A DNA stretch of 39,983 nucleotides from Rhodovibrionaceae bacterium (GTDB taxonomy: Bacteria > Pseudomonadota > Alphaproteobacteria > Kiloniellales > DSM-21159), in the NCBI GenBank assembly GCA_028285215.1, contig JANQPZ010000156.1:1-39983 (forward strand), written 5' to 3'. The translations under genes were made by a program, and so were the position numbers. The notes below the pieces were generated by a model. That model was not told where the DNA came from and made no database searches. It saw nothing but the letters and a program-made list of their open reading frames with translations. Below, piece after piece: positions 1-8,873 of this stretch. Each line of letters starts with the position of its first letter. Within the stretch, counting starts at the first letter, position 1.

Positions 1-630
1 GACGTCGCCATCGTCGCGGAGACCGCGGGGACCACGCGAGACGTCATTGAGGTGCGCCTCGATCTCGGCGGCTATCCGGTTACGCTGGCGGATACGGCCG
101 GATTGCGCGCGGCGGGGGACGCCGCACTGGATCCGGTTGAGATGGAGGGTATTCGCCGCAGCCGAGCGAGAGCGGAAGCCGCCGATCTCAAACTGATGAT
201 TTTCGACGCGACGGACGTCCCCGATCCGGCCGTTCTAACCTTGGCCGACGCGGACACGCTGCTCTGCTGGAACAAGATCGATCTGCTGCAAGACCTTCCC
301 CCGACCTTGCCGCGCCTGCCAACTCTTGCAACGCTCGCTCTTTCGACGAAAAGCGGGGCGGGGCTCTCCGAACTCGTCTCCAGACTGACCGAAACGGTAG
401 AGGCCCGTTTCGCGGTTGCCGGAGCTGCGCCGCTCTTGACCCGTGCGCGTCACCGCAGGGCCGTGGAGGATGCGGTCCTGGCGCTCGATCGCTCGGCAGA
501 GGCGGAACTCCCGGAGCTGACGGCCGAAGATCTGCGCCTGGCACTGCGCGCTCTGGGACGGGTGGCGGGACAGGTGGATGTGGAGGATCTGCTCGACGTG
601 ATTTTTCGAGAGTTCTGCATCGGCAAGTGA
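1..630 (+). CDS. mnmE: tRNA modification GTPase MnmE, C-terminal part (cut by window edge)
   Basis: The frame is open from base 1, so the gene begins outside the window; 209 C-terminal residues are present. MnmE works with MnmG to install the carboxymethylaminomethyl group on U34 of certain tRNAs. Visible parts are the tail of the inserted G domain (GTTRD as the G2 switch, DTAG as G3, NKID as G4) and the C-terminal helical domain ending in FCIGK, whose cysteine motif is diagnostic of the family. The next gene downstream is its partner mnmG, with a parS site five bases after this stop codon. Nothing looks broken; the missing N-terminal folate-binding domain is a window artefact. Confidence 0.97.
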   Translation, partial: DVAIVAETAGTTRDVIEVRLDLGGYPVTLADTAGLRAAGDAALDPVEMEGIRRSRARAEAADLKLMIFDATDVPDPAVLTLADADTLLCWNKIDLLQDLPPTLPRLPTLATLALSTKSGAGLSELVSRLTETVEARFAVAGAAPLLTRARHRRAVEDAVLALDRSAEAELPELTAEDLRLALRALGRVAGQVDVEDLLDVIFREFCIGK

Positions 631-635
631 CGACC

Positions 636-651
636 TGTTTCACGTGAAACA
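636..651. promoter_or_regulatory. parS: parS centromere site 1
   Basis: Perfect 16-bp palindrome TGTTTCACGTGAAACA, identical to the widely conserved bacterial parS consensus bound by ParB. It starts five bases after the mnmE stop codon and lies in the mnmE-mnmG gap, about 3.7 kb from parB. Confidence 0.95.
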
Positions 652-737
652 CAAGGCCACAGCCAGACCTGCCTCAAGCGACGTGATTGCACCCCCCGAT
701 CCTTGACCCGAGGCGGCATAAACCGCATTTTCCGCTG

Positions 738-2609
738 ATGCGACGCCTGGATATCATCGTGGTTGGAGGAGGGCACGCCGGCTGCGAAGCTGCCGCCGCG
801 GCGGCGCGGCTCGGCGCCCGAACCCTGCTGATCACGCATCGGCAGGCGACCATCGGCGCGATGTCCTGCAATCCGGCCATCGGCGGCCTGGGCAAGGGAC
901 ATCTGGTTCGTGAGATCGATGCCCTGGACGGCCTCATGGGCCGGGCCATCGACCGGGCCGGCATTCAGTTCCGCCTGCTCAACCGGCGTAAGGGCCCGGC
1001 CGTACGCGGCCCCCGCGCCCAGGCCGACCGCAAGCTCTATCGCCAAGCGATCCAGGCCTTGTTGGCGGAACAGCCGAACCTCGAGCTTCGCGAAGCCGAA
1101 GTCGCAGACCTGCGCCTCGACGATGCCGGGCACTGCACCGGCGTGGTCACGGCTGAAGGCGAAGAGATCTCCGCCGCGGCCGTCGTCCTCACCACCGGCA
1201 CCTTTCTGAGAGGTCTGATTCATCGGGGCGAACTGCGGACGCCTGCCGGCAGGGTCGGGGAGGCGCCCTCCATCGGGCTTGCGCGAACCTTGGAACGCTT
1301 CGGGTTCGCCCTCGGTCGCCTAAAGACGGGAACGCCGCCTCGGCTGGACGGCCGGAGTATCGACTGGCAAGCCCTCACGCCTCAGCCGGGCGACGACCCG
1401 CCGCAACCCTTCTCCACTCTCACCAAGGCTATCACCGTCCCGCAGGTTGCTTGCCACATCACCCATACCAATAGGCAGGCTCACGATCTGATCCGGAACA
1501 ATCTTCACCGAGCACCGATCTACTCCGGCCAGATCGAGTCCACCGGCCCGCGCTACTGCCCATCGATCGAAGATAAGGTCGTCCGCTTTGCCGAGCGCGA
1601 TGCGCACCAGGTCTTTCTGGAGCCGGAAGGTCTCGACGACGATACGGTCTATCCGAACGGCATTTCCACCTCCTTGCCGGCTGAGGTGCAGGAAGCCTTT
1701 CTGAAGACCATGCGAGGCCTCGAGAGGGCGGTGGTCCTTCAGCATGGCTATGCGATCGAGTACGACCATGTCGATCCGCGCGAGCTGACACCCGGTCTGG
1801 AGACCCGGCGCCTCCCGGGTCTGTATCTCGCCGGTCAGATCAACGGCACGACGGGTTACGAGGAAGCAGCCGCACAGGGGCTGATCGCCGGCATCAATGC
1901 GGCTCTGGCCGCGGGCGGCAGCGACCAACCCTGGAGTCTGGATCGCGCGGAAGCCTACATCGGCGTGCTGATCGACGACTTGATCACGCGTGGCGTCACC
2001 GAGCCCTATCGCATGTTCACCAGTCGGGCCGAATACCGACTGAGCCTGCGCGCCGACAACGCCGATCAGCGCCTCACTCCGGCCGGAGTTGCGTTGGGCT
2101 GCGTGGCTGCGGAGCGGACCGCGGCCTTCCAAACCAAACTCCAAGCGCTCGAGGCCGCCCGAACGCTAACTCGGCAGCTTTCCGCGACGCCGGATCAGCT
2201 CGCGAAAGCGGGCTTCAAGATCAACCGGGACGGCGTGCGCCGCAGTGCGTTCGATCTGCTGCGCCATCCCGATATCGACATGCGGCAGCTCGCCGGCTAT
2301 TGGCCGGCGCTGGGCGCGGTGTCCCCGGAGATTGCCGAGCAGGTCGAAATCGACGCCCGCTACACGGGATACCTCGAACGACAGGAGGCCGACGTCCGCG
2401 CCTTTCGTCGCGACGAGGCCCTGGTGCTGCCCGATGATCTGGACTACGACCGGATCCAGGGACTTCGCCCGGAGATCCGCGAGAAACTGGCTGCGGGCCG
2501 CCCCCATACCCTCGGTGCCGCCGGGCGTATTTCCGGCGTAACGCCAGCCGCGCTGGTTGCCCTGCTCCAGTATGTCCGGCGAACGCCCCGGGAAGACACG
2601 GCGGCCTAG
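738..2609 (+). CDS. mnmG: tRNA U34 carboxymethylaminomethyl-modifying enzyme MnmG
   Basis: FAD-dependent partner of MnmE in wobble-uridine modification of tRNA. The protein opens with a Rossmann dinucleotide-binding motif (GGGHAGCEA, residues 10-18). It carries the family sequences CNPAIGG and KTGTPPR, the C-terminal half begins around the [14 protein letters not shown] segment, and it ends in the helical MnmE-binding region. I chose the ATG at 738, giving 623 residues, the usual family length. An in-frame TTG at 687 would add 17 residues without resemblance to the family. The spacing from mnmE (107 bases, with parS 1) and the shared direction suggest one operon with mnmE, rsmG, parA and parB. 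Confidence 0.96.
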   Translation: MRRLDIIVVGGGHAGCEAAAAAARLGARTLLITHRQATIGAMSCNPAIGGLGKGHLVREIDALDGLMGRAIDRAGIQFRLLNRRKGPAVRGPRAQADRKLYRQAIQALLAEQPNLELREAEVADLRLDDAGHCTGVVTAEGEEISAAAVVLTTGTFLRGLIHRGELRTPAGRVGEAPSIGLARTLERFGFALGRLKTGTPPRLDGRSIDWQALTPQPGDDPPQPFSTLTKAITVPQVACHITHTNRQAHDLIRNNLHRAPIYSGQIESTGPRYCPSIEDKVVRFAERDAHQVFLEPEGLDDDTVYPNGISTSLPAEVQEAFLKTMRGLERAVVLQHGYAIEYDHVDPRELTPGLETRRLPGLYLAGQINGTTGYEEAAAQGLIAGINAALAAGGSDQPWSLDRAEAYIGVLIDDLITRGVTEPYRMFTSRAEYRLSLRADNADQRLTPAGVALGCVAAERTAAFQTKLQALEAARTLTRQLSATPDQLAKAGFKINRDGVRRSAFDLLRHPDIDMRQLAGYWPALGAVSPEIAEQVEIDARYTGYLERQEADVRAFRRDEALVLPDDLDYDRIQGLRPEIREKLAAGRPHTLGAAGRISGVTPAALVALLQYVRRTPREDTAA

Positions 2610-2628
2610 CCGCATTCGCGGGCCGCTC

Positions 2629-2644
2629 TGTTTCACGTGAAACA
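2629..2644. promoter_or_regulatory. parS: parS centromere site 2
   Basis: Second perfect copy of the 16-bp palindrome TGTTTCACGTGAAACA, starting 19 bases after the mnmG stop codon in the mnmG-rsmG gap. Confidence 0.95.
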
Positions 2645-2721
2645 CGCCGGCCGCTCAGCGGCCTAACGCGGAAGGCGAGGCCGACTCTTCATGCAGCCTC
2701 CCGCCAGTCGCCCCCGTCTTC

Positions 2722-2779
2722 CCCGCTGTTCACAGCGGGTGATGAGCCGAACCCGACTTGTGAGGCGGCAAGAAGCCGC
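2722..2779. other. two small hairpins in the mnmG-rsmG leader
   Basis: CCCGCTG (2722-2728), loop TTCA, CAGCGGG (2733-2739) forms a perfect 7-bp stem. GCGGC (2765-2769), loop AAGAA, GCCGC (2775-2779) forms a second stem ending 14 bases before the rsmG start. Neither is followed by a T-run, so they are more likely leader structure than terminators. No function is known. Confidence 0.4.
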
Positions 2780-2793
2780 GTAAGACCTGCGAC

Positions 2794-3426
2794 ATGACTG
2801 CCGCTCTGCACAGCCAGGCCTTCGGACCGGAAGACTTTCTGTCCGAGACCGGTGTTTCACGTGAAACACTGGGCCGGCTGCAGATCTATGCGGATCTGCT
2901 GGCGAGGTGGAATCGGGCGATCAATCTGGTAGGTCCGGCGACACTTTCCGATCTCTGGCGCCGGCACATGCTGGACAGTGCGCAGCTGATACCGCTGCTG
3001 CCGACACGAGACCTGCTCACCCTTGCCGACCTTGGGAGCGGCGCAGGGTTTCCCGGCCTCGTGCTCGCGCTCTGCAATGTCGGTGAGGTCCACCTCATCG
3101 AGTCCGATCAAAAGAAGACAACCTTCTTGCGTGAGGTCCTGCGCGAAACGTCCACTGCGGCCACGATTCACTGCGAGCGGATCGAGAGCATCTCCGATCT
3201 GCAGGTCGACGTTGTCACAGCCCGAGCGCTGGCCCCGCTCGCCGAGCTGGTCGCCTACGCGGCACCGCTGATGAAACCGGACGGTCTCTGTCTTTTCCTG
3301 AAAGGCCAGGGGATCGCAGACGAATTGACCCGGCTACCGAAGGCCCTGCAAGATAAATGCGACCGCATCCCGAGTCGAAGTGACTTGAGTGGATGCGTCC
3401 TACGGCTAGAGGGACCCCTGCCGTGA
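2794..3426 (+). CDS. rsmG: 16S rRNA (guanine-527 N7)-methyltransferase RsmG
   Basis: SAM-dependent enzyme that methylates G527 of 16S rRNA on the 30S subunit. It has 210 residues, normal for RsmG. The SAM-binding loop is seen at residues 79-88 (ADLGSGAGFPG region), followed by the acidic end of the next strand (LIESDQKK). The ATG at 2794 opens a frame with the typical N-terminal helix. Residues 20-25 (GVSRET) are encoded by a perfect parS palindrome, so this stretch is under both coding and DNA-binding constraint. The stop overlaps the parA start by four bases (GTGA), implying translational coupling. Confidence 0.95.
   Translation: MTAALHSQAFGPEDFLSETGVSRETLGRLQIYADLLARWNRAINLVGPATLSDLWRRHMLDSAQLIPLLPTRDLLTLADLGSGAGFPGLVLALCNVGEVHLIESDQKKTTFLREVLRETSTAATIHCERIESISDLQVDVVTARALAPLAELVAYAAPLMKPDGLCLFLKGQGIADELTRLPKALQDKCDRIPSRSDLSGCVLRLEGPLP
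2853..2868. promoter_or_regulatory. parS: parS centromere site 3, inside rsmG
   Basis: Third perfect TGTTTCACGTGAAACA palindrome, lying wholly inside the rsmG reading frame (third base of codon 20 to codon 25, read as V-S-R-E-T). All three copies are identical over 16 bases. Confidence 0.95.
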
Positions 3427-4265
3427 ACCTACAAGATATCGAGAATCTTACGTCGAGGGCGCCCCATGACGGCCCCCGTGTCTTGGCCATCGCCAACCAG
3501 AAGGGCGGGGTCGGCAAAACCACCACGGCCGTAAATCTGGCCACCGCGCTCGCCGCCTGCGGCAAGCGGGTGCTGATTATCGACCTGGATCCGCAAGGCA
3601 ACGCCTCGACCGGAGTCGGGCTCGACTGGCGCCGCCGCGGCCCAACCATCTACGAGACACTGCTGGGCGCGACGTCTCTTCGAGACTGCATCGTCGACAC
3701 GCCGGTCCCGAACATGTCGATCGTTCCTTCGTCGGTGGATCTCTCCGGCGCCGAGATCGAGCTGGTGGCCGCGGATCGGCGCGACACGCGCCTGCAGGAA
3801 GCCCTGCAGCAGGAGCGAGAACGCTGGGACTATGTCCTGATCGACTGCCCGCCGGCGCTCGGTCTGTTGACGGTCAACGCCTTGGTCGCTGCGGACGCCG
3901 TGCTGGTGCCGCTGCAGGCGGAGTTCTACGCACTCGAAGGTCTCAGCCACCTTCTGCGCACCATCGAGCGGGTCAGGCGGGCGCTCAACCCGACCCTGAC
4001 GCTGCAAGGGGTCGTTCTGACCATGTACGACCGCCGCAACAACCTCTGCGACCTCGTGGCCAAAGACGTCCGGAGCTACCTGGGCGACCGCGTCTACCGT
4101 ACGGTGATCCCACGCAACGTGCGTGTCTCGGAGGCGCCGAGCCACGGCAAGCCGGTTCTGCTGTACGATCTGAACTGTGCCGGCGCCCAAGCCTACGTTC
4201 ATCTCGCCGGGGAAATCCTGCGGCGCGAGGAAGGCGAGGGCGCGACGACTGCGCTGGCCTCATAG
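3423..4265 (+). CDS. parA: chromosome partitioning ATPase ParA (Soj)
   Basis: Deviant Walker-type ATPase that binds nucleoid DNA and moves ParB-parS complexes during origin segregation. From the GTG at 3423 the protein has 280 residues. The deviant Walker A motif KGGVGKTT has its signature and catalytic lysines at 27 and 32, Walker A-prime is IIDLDPQGNAS, Walker B is VLIDCPPALG, and the C-terminal segment RNVRVSEAPSHGKP is typical of chromosomal ParA. I chose GTG 3423 because it overlaps the rsmG stop as GTGA and has AGAGGG nine bases upstream; an in-frame ATG at 3393 lies inside rsmG. parB follows 36 bases later and three parS sites lie upstream, so this is the chromosomal par locus. Confidence 0.96.
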   Translation: MNLQDIENLTSRAPHDGPRVLAIANQKGGVGKTTTAVNLATALAACGKRVLIIDLDPQGNASTGVGLDWRRRGPTIYETLLGATSLRDCIVDTPVPNMSIVPSSVDLSGAEIELVAADRRDTRLQEALQQERERWDYVLIDCPPALGLLTVNALVAADAVLVPLQAEFYALEGLSHLLRTIERVRRALNPTLTLQGVVLTMYDRRNNLCDLVAKDVRSYLGDRVYRTVIPRNVRVSEAPSHGKPVLLYDLNCAGAQAYVHLAGEILRREEGEGATTALAS

Positions 4266-4301
4266 ACGGCTGCGCCAAAAACCAAGACCAGGGAGAGCGC
4301 C

Positions 4302-5294
4302 GTGAGCGACACGCCGCCCGGACCTTCAGGCTCCGACAAACGCACGAATCTCGGGCGCGGCCTCGCGGCCTTGCTCGGTGAAGAGGCCGACGACTACGAA
4401 AACCTGGACAAACTGCGCTCCAGCAAACAGGTCCCGATTGCGCGCCTCCATCCGAGCCGCGTTCAACCACGCACGCGCTTCGACGAAGAACCGCTGGACT
4501 CGCTGACCGCATCGATCCGGGAACAGGGAATCCTGCAGCCGATTCTCGTGCGACGCCATCCCGACCGGCCGAGCGACTTCGAAATCGTTGCCGGCGAGCG
4601 ACGCTGGCGTGCCGCCCAGAAAGCGCAACTCCACGAAGTTCCGGTCGTCATCCGCGAGTTGGACGACTCAACGGCACTGGAACTGGCCATCGTCGAGAAT
4701 GTCCAGCGCCAAGACCTGAATCCTCTGGAGGAGGCCGAAGGGTATCGGCGCCTGATGGAGGAGTTCAATCACAGCCAGGAAGAGCTGGCCCGGCTGATCG
4801 GCAAGTCGCGGCCGCACATCGCCAACACCTTGCGGCTGCTCAACTTGCCGGAGGGCGTCCGCAGTTACCTCGAAGACGGGCGCCTGTCCGCGGGGCATGG
4901 CCGAGCCCTGCTGGGCTCGGCAGAGCCGGAAAGCCTGGCAGCACGGGTGGCGGAGAAGGGCCTGTCCGTCCGCGAGACCGAGAGACTGGCCGGCGAGACC
5001 AAGGCATCGTCCCCCAAACAGCGTTCGTCGGGGGGTGCAAGGCCCCAGGAAAAGGATGCCGACACCCTGGCTCTGGAACGCGACCTCTCGACCATGCTGG
5101 GTCTGCGCGTGACGATTGACCTGCGAGGGCAGGGGGGCACGCTGGGGATCCACTACAATACGCTGGAACAGCTCGACGATGTGCTGCACCGGCTCAGCCA
5201 GTCCGAGGCGCCACACGAGGAGCTGCCGCTCGAAGACAGCCCGGAAGCCGAAGGGACCGATCAGAAGCCGGGCGAGGAGACGCAAGAGGCGTAG
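4302..5294 (+). CDS. parB: chromosome partitioning protein ParB (Spo0J)
   Basis: ParB loads onto parS and spreads as a CTP-dependent sliding clamp to form the segregation complex. It has 330 residues. The N-terminal segment NLGRGLAALLGE (16-27) is the usual ParA-stimulating region. The CTP-binding domain contains GERRWRA (98-104) and ENVQRQDLNPLEEA (132 onward). The helix-turn-helix follows (SQEELARLIGKSRPHIANTLRLL), and the C-terminal dimerisation domain spans about 245-300. The GTG start at 4302 has AGGGAGAG upstream. It is the last gene of the rightward block; the next gene is convergent. Confidence 0.96.
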   Translation: MSDTPPGPSGSDKRTNLGRGLAALLGEEADDYENLDKLRSSKQVPIARLHPSRVQPRTRFDEEPLDSLTASIREQGILQPILVRRHPDRPSDFEIVAGERRWRAAQKAQLHEVPVVIRELDDSTALELAIVENVQRQDLNPLEEAEGYRRLMEEFNHSQEELARLIGKSRPHIANTLRLLNLPEGVRSYLEDGRLSAGHGRALLGSAEPESLAARVAEKGLSVRETERLAGETKASSPKQRSSGGARPQEKDADTLALERDLSTMLGLRVTIDLRGQGGTLGIHYNTLEQLDDVLHRLSQSEAPHEELPLEDSPEAEGTDQKPGEETQEA

Positions 5295-5347
5295 AGCCGC
5301 GTCACCCGGCGTTTCCACTCCGGCTTCGGCCGGCCGATCGGCGGCCT

Positions 5348-5362
5348 CGTCTCGAAGAGACG
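5348..5362. terminator. short hairpin between convergent parB and cyclase genes
   Basis: CGTCTC (5348-5353), loop GAA, GAGACG (5357-5362) sits in the 78-base gap between two gene 3' ends. There is no clear T-run, so this is a weak bidirectional terminator candidate. Confidence 0.3.
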
Positions 5363-5372
5363 GACTTCACGT

Positions 5373-6776
5373 CTATTCGGCCAGAATACCGAGCCTCAGG
5401 GGCTCGGCGACCCCTTCGACTGTTTCGGAGACCAGCTCGCGAACCGGCGCGGCTCCGACGTAGCCCTGCGCTCGCGCCTGAGCCAAGGCCTCCATGGTGA
5501 CGAGCCCACGTGTACCGCTGACCTTGTTGTGCTTCTCGAGTTTCGCGGAGAGGTTCACGGGATCGCCGATCACCGTGATTTCCAGCCGACTCTTGTCGCC
5601 GACCGCGCCGAAGAGAACGGTACCTGTGGTGAGCGCCCCGTTCACCCGCGGCGCCGAAAGGCCTTCCGCTTCCCGTTCGGCTTGCCAGCGCTCGGCCTCG
5701 AACAGCACGTCTTCGAGGGCCCTCAGGGCATCGGCCGCATAGGTCGGGCTCTGCTCCGCCGCGCCGAAGCTGGCCATGATGCCATCGCCCAAGAACTTGT
5801 CGATGGAGCCGCCGTGGCGCTGCAACACCGGAATGATGCGGGCCTGATAGTCGGAGAGCAGAGTCATGACGCCGGCCGGCTCCTCTTGTTCGACCAAACG
5901 CGTGAACCCGCGCAGATCCAGGAACACCACAGCCGCCTCGCGGAGCTGTCCTTCGCCCGCCGAGATCGTCTCTTCCGCGCCTTTGATGTGCTGCGCCACC
6001 TTCGGCGCAAAGAACCGGGAAAGCTCTTCCGCTGCGATCCCCTCGGCGACCGAGCGAACCAGCAGCTGGCGCCCGCGCCAGAGCGCCGCCGAGATGATGA
6101 AGGTCACCATCAGGATGGAGATGATCTTGTCGAACTCCGCCCCAAGCAGCAGGGCGTTGCCCGTCATGTATTCCACGTAGTCGCGCGTAATCATCATGTC
6201 GCCGCCTTCCGAGGCGACGACGAACAGAATCATGACGCCCCAACCCAGGGCGCCCAGAACACCGGTCAGAAGCACGAAGCGCGGATCGAACCGCAGAGCC
6301 CGCAACCCAATGAAGATAAAGACATAGAGAAGGGTGGGGGCCTTCAGATAGAAAGAAGGGGGTTGATCGTACTGCAGGTGGAACGACCAGATCAGCAGCA
6401 TCAACAGGCCGATGTCGAACAGCGACGAGAAGGCCAGAGACCAATCGGGAAGCCGCGCCCGATACGACCAGGCAATCCGGATCACGGTCAGGACGAGGTA
6501 GATCCCGAGGATGTACGGCACCGGCTGGAAAGGGGCATCCGGTCCGCTGGTCTTGGGCGTCAGGAGATAGAGCAACCCAAAGGTCACGACGATGGCAAGC
6601 TGCACCCAGCCGATCAGACGTTCGGAGCGATCCTCCTGCCGCGCGATCGCTTCCCGGACACGCTGCGGCAGCGAGGGTTCCTGGGCCAGATGCAGTGAGG
6701 GCATGCCAAACCGCCATGCTTTCGGGCCCGTCTGAACTCCTAGGTCTTCGCCCGCGCCTGTCTGAGTCACCGACAT
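5373..6776 (-). CDS. membrane-anchored class III adenylate/guanylate cyclase
   Basis: Numbered from the ATG at 6776 (467 residues; ATGs at 6791 and 6842 are in frame, so the start is uncertain). About six hydrophobic segments (near 54-72, 86-105, 116-133, 146-160, 166-187, 216-233) precede a cytoplasmic catalytic domain from about 278. Both metal-binding aspartates are present: D287 in FLDLRGFT and D331 in DKFLGDG. K327 fits the purine-recognition lysine, and T401 sits where adenylate cyclases have Asp or Thr. The transition-state pair is N408 but K412 instead of the usual Arg (VNLSAKLE). Adenylate cyclase is more likely than guanylate; the product and the signal sensed by the membrane part are unknown. 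It is convergent with parB. Confidence 0.85.
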   Translation of the reverse strand: MSVTQTGAGEDLGVQTGPKAWRFGMPSLHLAQEPSLPQRVREAIARQEDRSERLIGWVQLAIVVTFGLLYLLTPKTSGPDAPFQPVPYILGIYLVLTVIRIAWSYRARLPDWSLAFSSLFDIGLLMLLIWSFHLQYDQPPSFYLKAPTLLYVFIFIGLRALRFDPRFVLLTGVLGALGWGVMILFVVASEGGDMMITRDYVEYMTGNALLLGAEFDKIISILMVTFIISAALWRGRQLLVRSVAEGIAAEELSRFFAPKVAQHIKGAEETISAGEGQLREAAVVFLDLRGFTRLVEQEEPAGVMTLLSDYQARIIPVLQRHGGSIDKFLGDGIMASFGAAEQSPTYAADALRALEDVLFEAERWQAEREAEGLSAPRVNGALTTGTVLFGAVGDKSRLEITVIGDPVNLSAKLEKHNKVSGTRGLVTMEALAQARAQGYVGAAPVRELVSETVEGVAEPLRLGILAE

Positions 6777-6910
6777 CTCGGCCCCCGTCATCTCTTCGTT
6801 CGGCTGCCATATGGGGCGCCGGATTATACACGGTCGACGCACAAGCGCGTGACCGCAGCGCGGGAAGCGATGACGGGCCTCTGCCTCCTGGATCGGAATG
6901 ATCGGTCCCG

Positions 6911-7789
6911 TCAGCCGAGGGAACCCGTCTTCTCCACCCAGAGGCTCGACTCATGGGCACCGGACGTAAGCGGCAAGGCCGCAGCAACGCTGCGCGCGAG
7001 CCGGCTCGTCAGGCGGGTCGAGGCCCAATGACTCGACCAAAGCGGGCGGAAGGCCTGCACGGCCAACAAAGGGGCCCAGGCTTGCTGCTCGTTGTAGCCG
7101 CGCCACTCCCAGGCAGCTGGATAGGAGTCTGGGAGGAAGACGTCGTGTACGTGCAGCAGAACGCCCGCAGGCAAGCGAGGCAGGACCTGGCCCAGGAACC
7201 AGTCCACGTCGGTGCCGGGCATGAGGATATGGCTGGAATCGATTGAGACGAAATCGCCGGGGGCCAGATCCTCGAAGAGCGCCAGATCGACCTGCTGCAA
7301 GGTCATGCGGTGCAGGCGAACCGGCAGACCCGCAAGATCGGCGCGCGGTGCCGGATCGATGGCGTCGATCCTGGTTGCCAGGCCGCCGTCGGCCACGGCC
7401 CGGGCGAAGAAGCGTGTCGAATGGCCGGAGCCGATCTCCACAATCCGCTGAGGCGCACGATCCCGGACGAAGACATAAGCCGCCGCAGCATCCAGTCGCG
7501 GGAACCAGTCCTGATTCCAGCGCGGCTGCGGTGGCGGCGCCTCGGCGCCGATGGCTTGAAGCGACTCGGCAGAAGCATCGAGACCGTCGAAGAGCGACAG
7601 GAACGCCGGTTTGGCGATCTCGAAAGTGGCCGTGACGGCGGCATAGGGCAAACGCTCCGCACGGCGCGGGACCTGGTCGGCGTAGCGATAGGGGATGAAG
7701 AAGCCTTGGGGCGGACCGTCGCCGATCAAGGTCTGAAGGCCCATGAGCCGCCGGCGCTGCGCCGCGCGCTCGGCCCTCCGCTTGCTCAC
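6911..7789 (-). CDS. class I SAM-dependent methyltransferase, substrate unknown
   Basis: 292 residues. The SAM-binding motif I is seen at 117-125 (VEIGSGHST), followed by an acidic strand end (IDAIDPAP). FVSIDSSH and LLHVHDVFLP are the kind of segments found in Methyltransf_24-type enzymes. The N-terminus is basic (KRRAERAAQRRR). The GTG start overlaps the stop of the upstream metallo-hydrolase gene by four bases, so the two are translationally coupled and probably act together. The substrate cannot be named from sequence; sugar- or lipid-modifying relatives are common. Confidence 0.75.
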   Translation of the reverse strand: MSKRRAERAAQRRRLMGLQTLIGDGPPQGFFIPYRYADQVPRRAERLPYAAVTATFEIAKPAFLSLFDGLDASAESLQAIGAEAPPPQPRWNQDWFPRLDAAAAYVFVRDRAPQRIVEIGSGHSTRFFARAVADGGLATRIDAIDPAPRADLAGLPVRLHRMTLQQVDLALFEDLAPGDFVSIDSSHILMPGTDVDWFLGQVLPRLPAGVLLHVHDVFLPDSYPAAWEWRGYNEQQAWAPLLAVQAFRPLWSSHWASTRLTSRLARSVAAALPLTSGAHESSLWVEKTGSLG

Positions 7790-8670
7790 GGAGTCAACAC
7801 CATGCCTTCGCGGGCCACCACCGTGTTCGAGCGCACGGCTTGCGCTTCCGCCGTGATCCGGTCCATGAAGTCGTCGTCGTGGCTGGGGTCGTGGTGGAAC
7901 ACCGCCAGACGCTTGGCACCCGCGGCCTCACAGAGGCGCAGGCCTTCCTGCCACGTCGAATGGCCCCAACCCTTGTACTTCTCCGCGTACTCGTCGTCGG
8001 TGTAGCTGCAGTCGTAGATCACCAGGTCGGCATCACGGATCAAGGCAACCACGTTACCGTCTCGCTCGCCGGACACATGCTCCGTATCCGTCACATAGCA
8101 AATGCTTCGGCCGTCGTAGTTGATGCGATACCCGGTGGCGCGATTCGGGTGATTGAGCGGCGCGGTCTGCAGCTCGACACCGGGATAGGGGGTCAGAACC
8201 TCCCCAGCCTCGAAATCCCGATAGTTTACATCGGCGCCGAAGATCGCCGGTGGGACCGGAAACAGGGGTGCCGCCATGAACTTGCAGAGCACGTCGTGCA
8301 GGCTTGCCTCCGGCTTGAGATGGCCGGCCCAGAACCGTATCCGGCTTTTGCCGCAGAAGGCTGGCGCGAAGAAGGGAATGCCGGCGATATGATCGTGATG
8401 GGTGTGGGTGAGGAAGATATCGATCTCGTTGCCGTCGGACACCGCGCCTCCGGCCTTCATCAGATGCTGACCGAGCGGCCGCAATCCCGTGCCGCCGTCG
8501 AAAATCAGAACGTGCGGCCCACACCGCACCTCCAGGCAAGAGGTATTCCCGCCATAGAGCTGGTATTCCGCACCGGGGCAGGCGATGGAGCCGCGCACGC
8601 CCCAGAAGCGTACGCTGAAATCGGATCCCGAAGGCTGCGCCTCCACGGCTGGATCGGCACCTGCGACCAC
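7786..8670 (-). CDS. metallo-beta-lactamase-fold hydrolase
   Basis: 294 residues. The metal-binding motif is H89-x-H91-x-D93-H94 (LTHTHHDHIAGIPFF), with further ligands likely in APLNHPN, the VTDTEH segment and the C-terminal FHHDP. The opening VRFWGVRGSIACPG and GGNTSCLEV segments are typical of a PhnP/RNase Z-like branch of the superfamily that includes cyclic-phosphate phosphodiesterases. The GTG at 8670 is preceded by GGGGAA. The downstream methyltransferase overlaps by four bases. The substrate is unknown; a nucleotide or cyclic phosphate ester is a guess from the family. Confidence 0.8.
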   Translation of the reverse strand: MVAGADPAVEAQPSGSDFSVRFWGVRGSIACPGAEYQLYGGNTSCLEVRCGPHVLIFDGGTGLRPLGQHLMKAGGAVSDGNEIDIFLTHTHHDHIAGIPFFAPAFCGKSRIRFWAGHLKPEASLHDVLCKFMAAPLFPVPPAIFGADVNYRDFEAGEVLTPYPGVELQTAPLNHPNRATGYRINYDGRSICYVTDTEHVSGERDGNVVALIRDADLVIYDCSYTDDEYAEKYKGWGHSTWQEGLRLCEAAGAKRLAVFHHDPSHDDDFMDRITAEAQAVRSNTVVAREGMVLTP

Positions 8671-8873
8671 TGACGTTCCCCATAAGGCCGGTTCGCACTC
8701 GGCAAACCTAGAGCCTAAACCCCGTCCCTAAAAGAGGGTTTCCTGAAACCTGGATCGCCGCTGTGATGTCGGTCACACTCCCGTAATCTGCCGAGACTCC
8801 TCGGGCTTCCCATGCAAGACAGTCCCAAGATGCAGCGATCGGCTTGCAACGCCGTTGAGGAACGGACTCCACC

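Noticed and set aside
5504-5519. CACGTG core inside the cyclase gene as a fourth parS
   Set aside because: Flanking bases do not match the TGTTTCACGTGAAACA consensus beyond the six-base core.
5302-6987. 561-codon minus-strand frame
   Set aside because: Arginine-rich alternate frame of the cyclase gene; the cyclase frame has clear domains and motifs.
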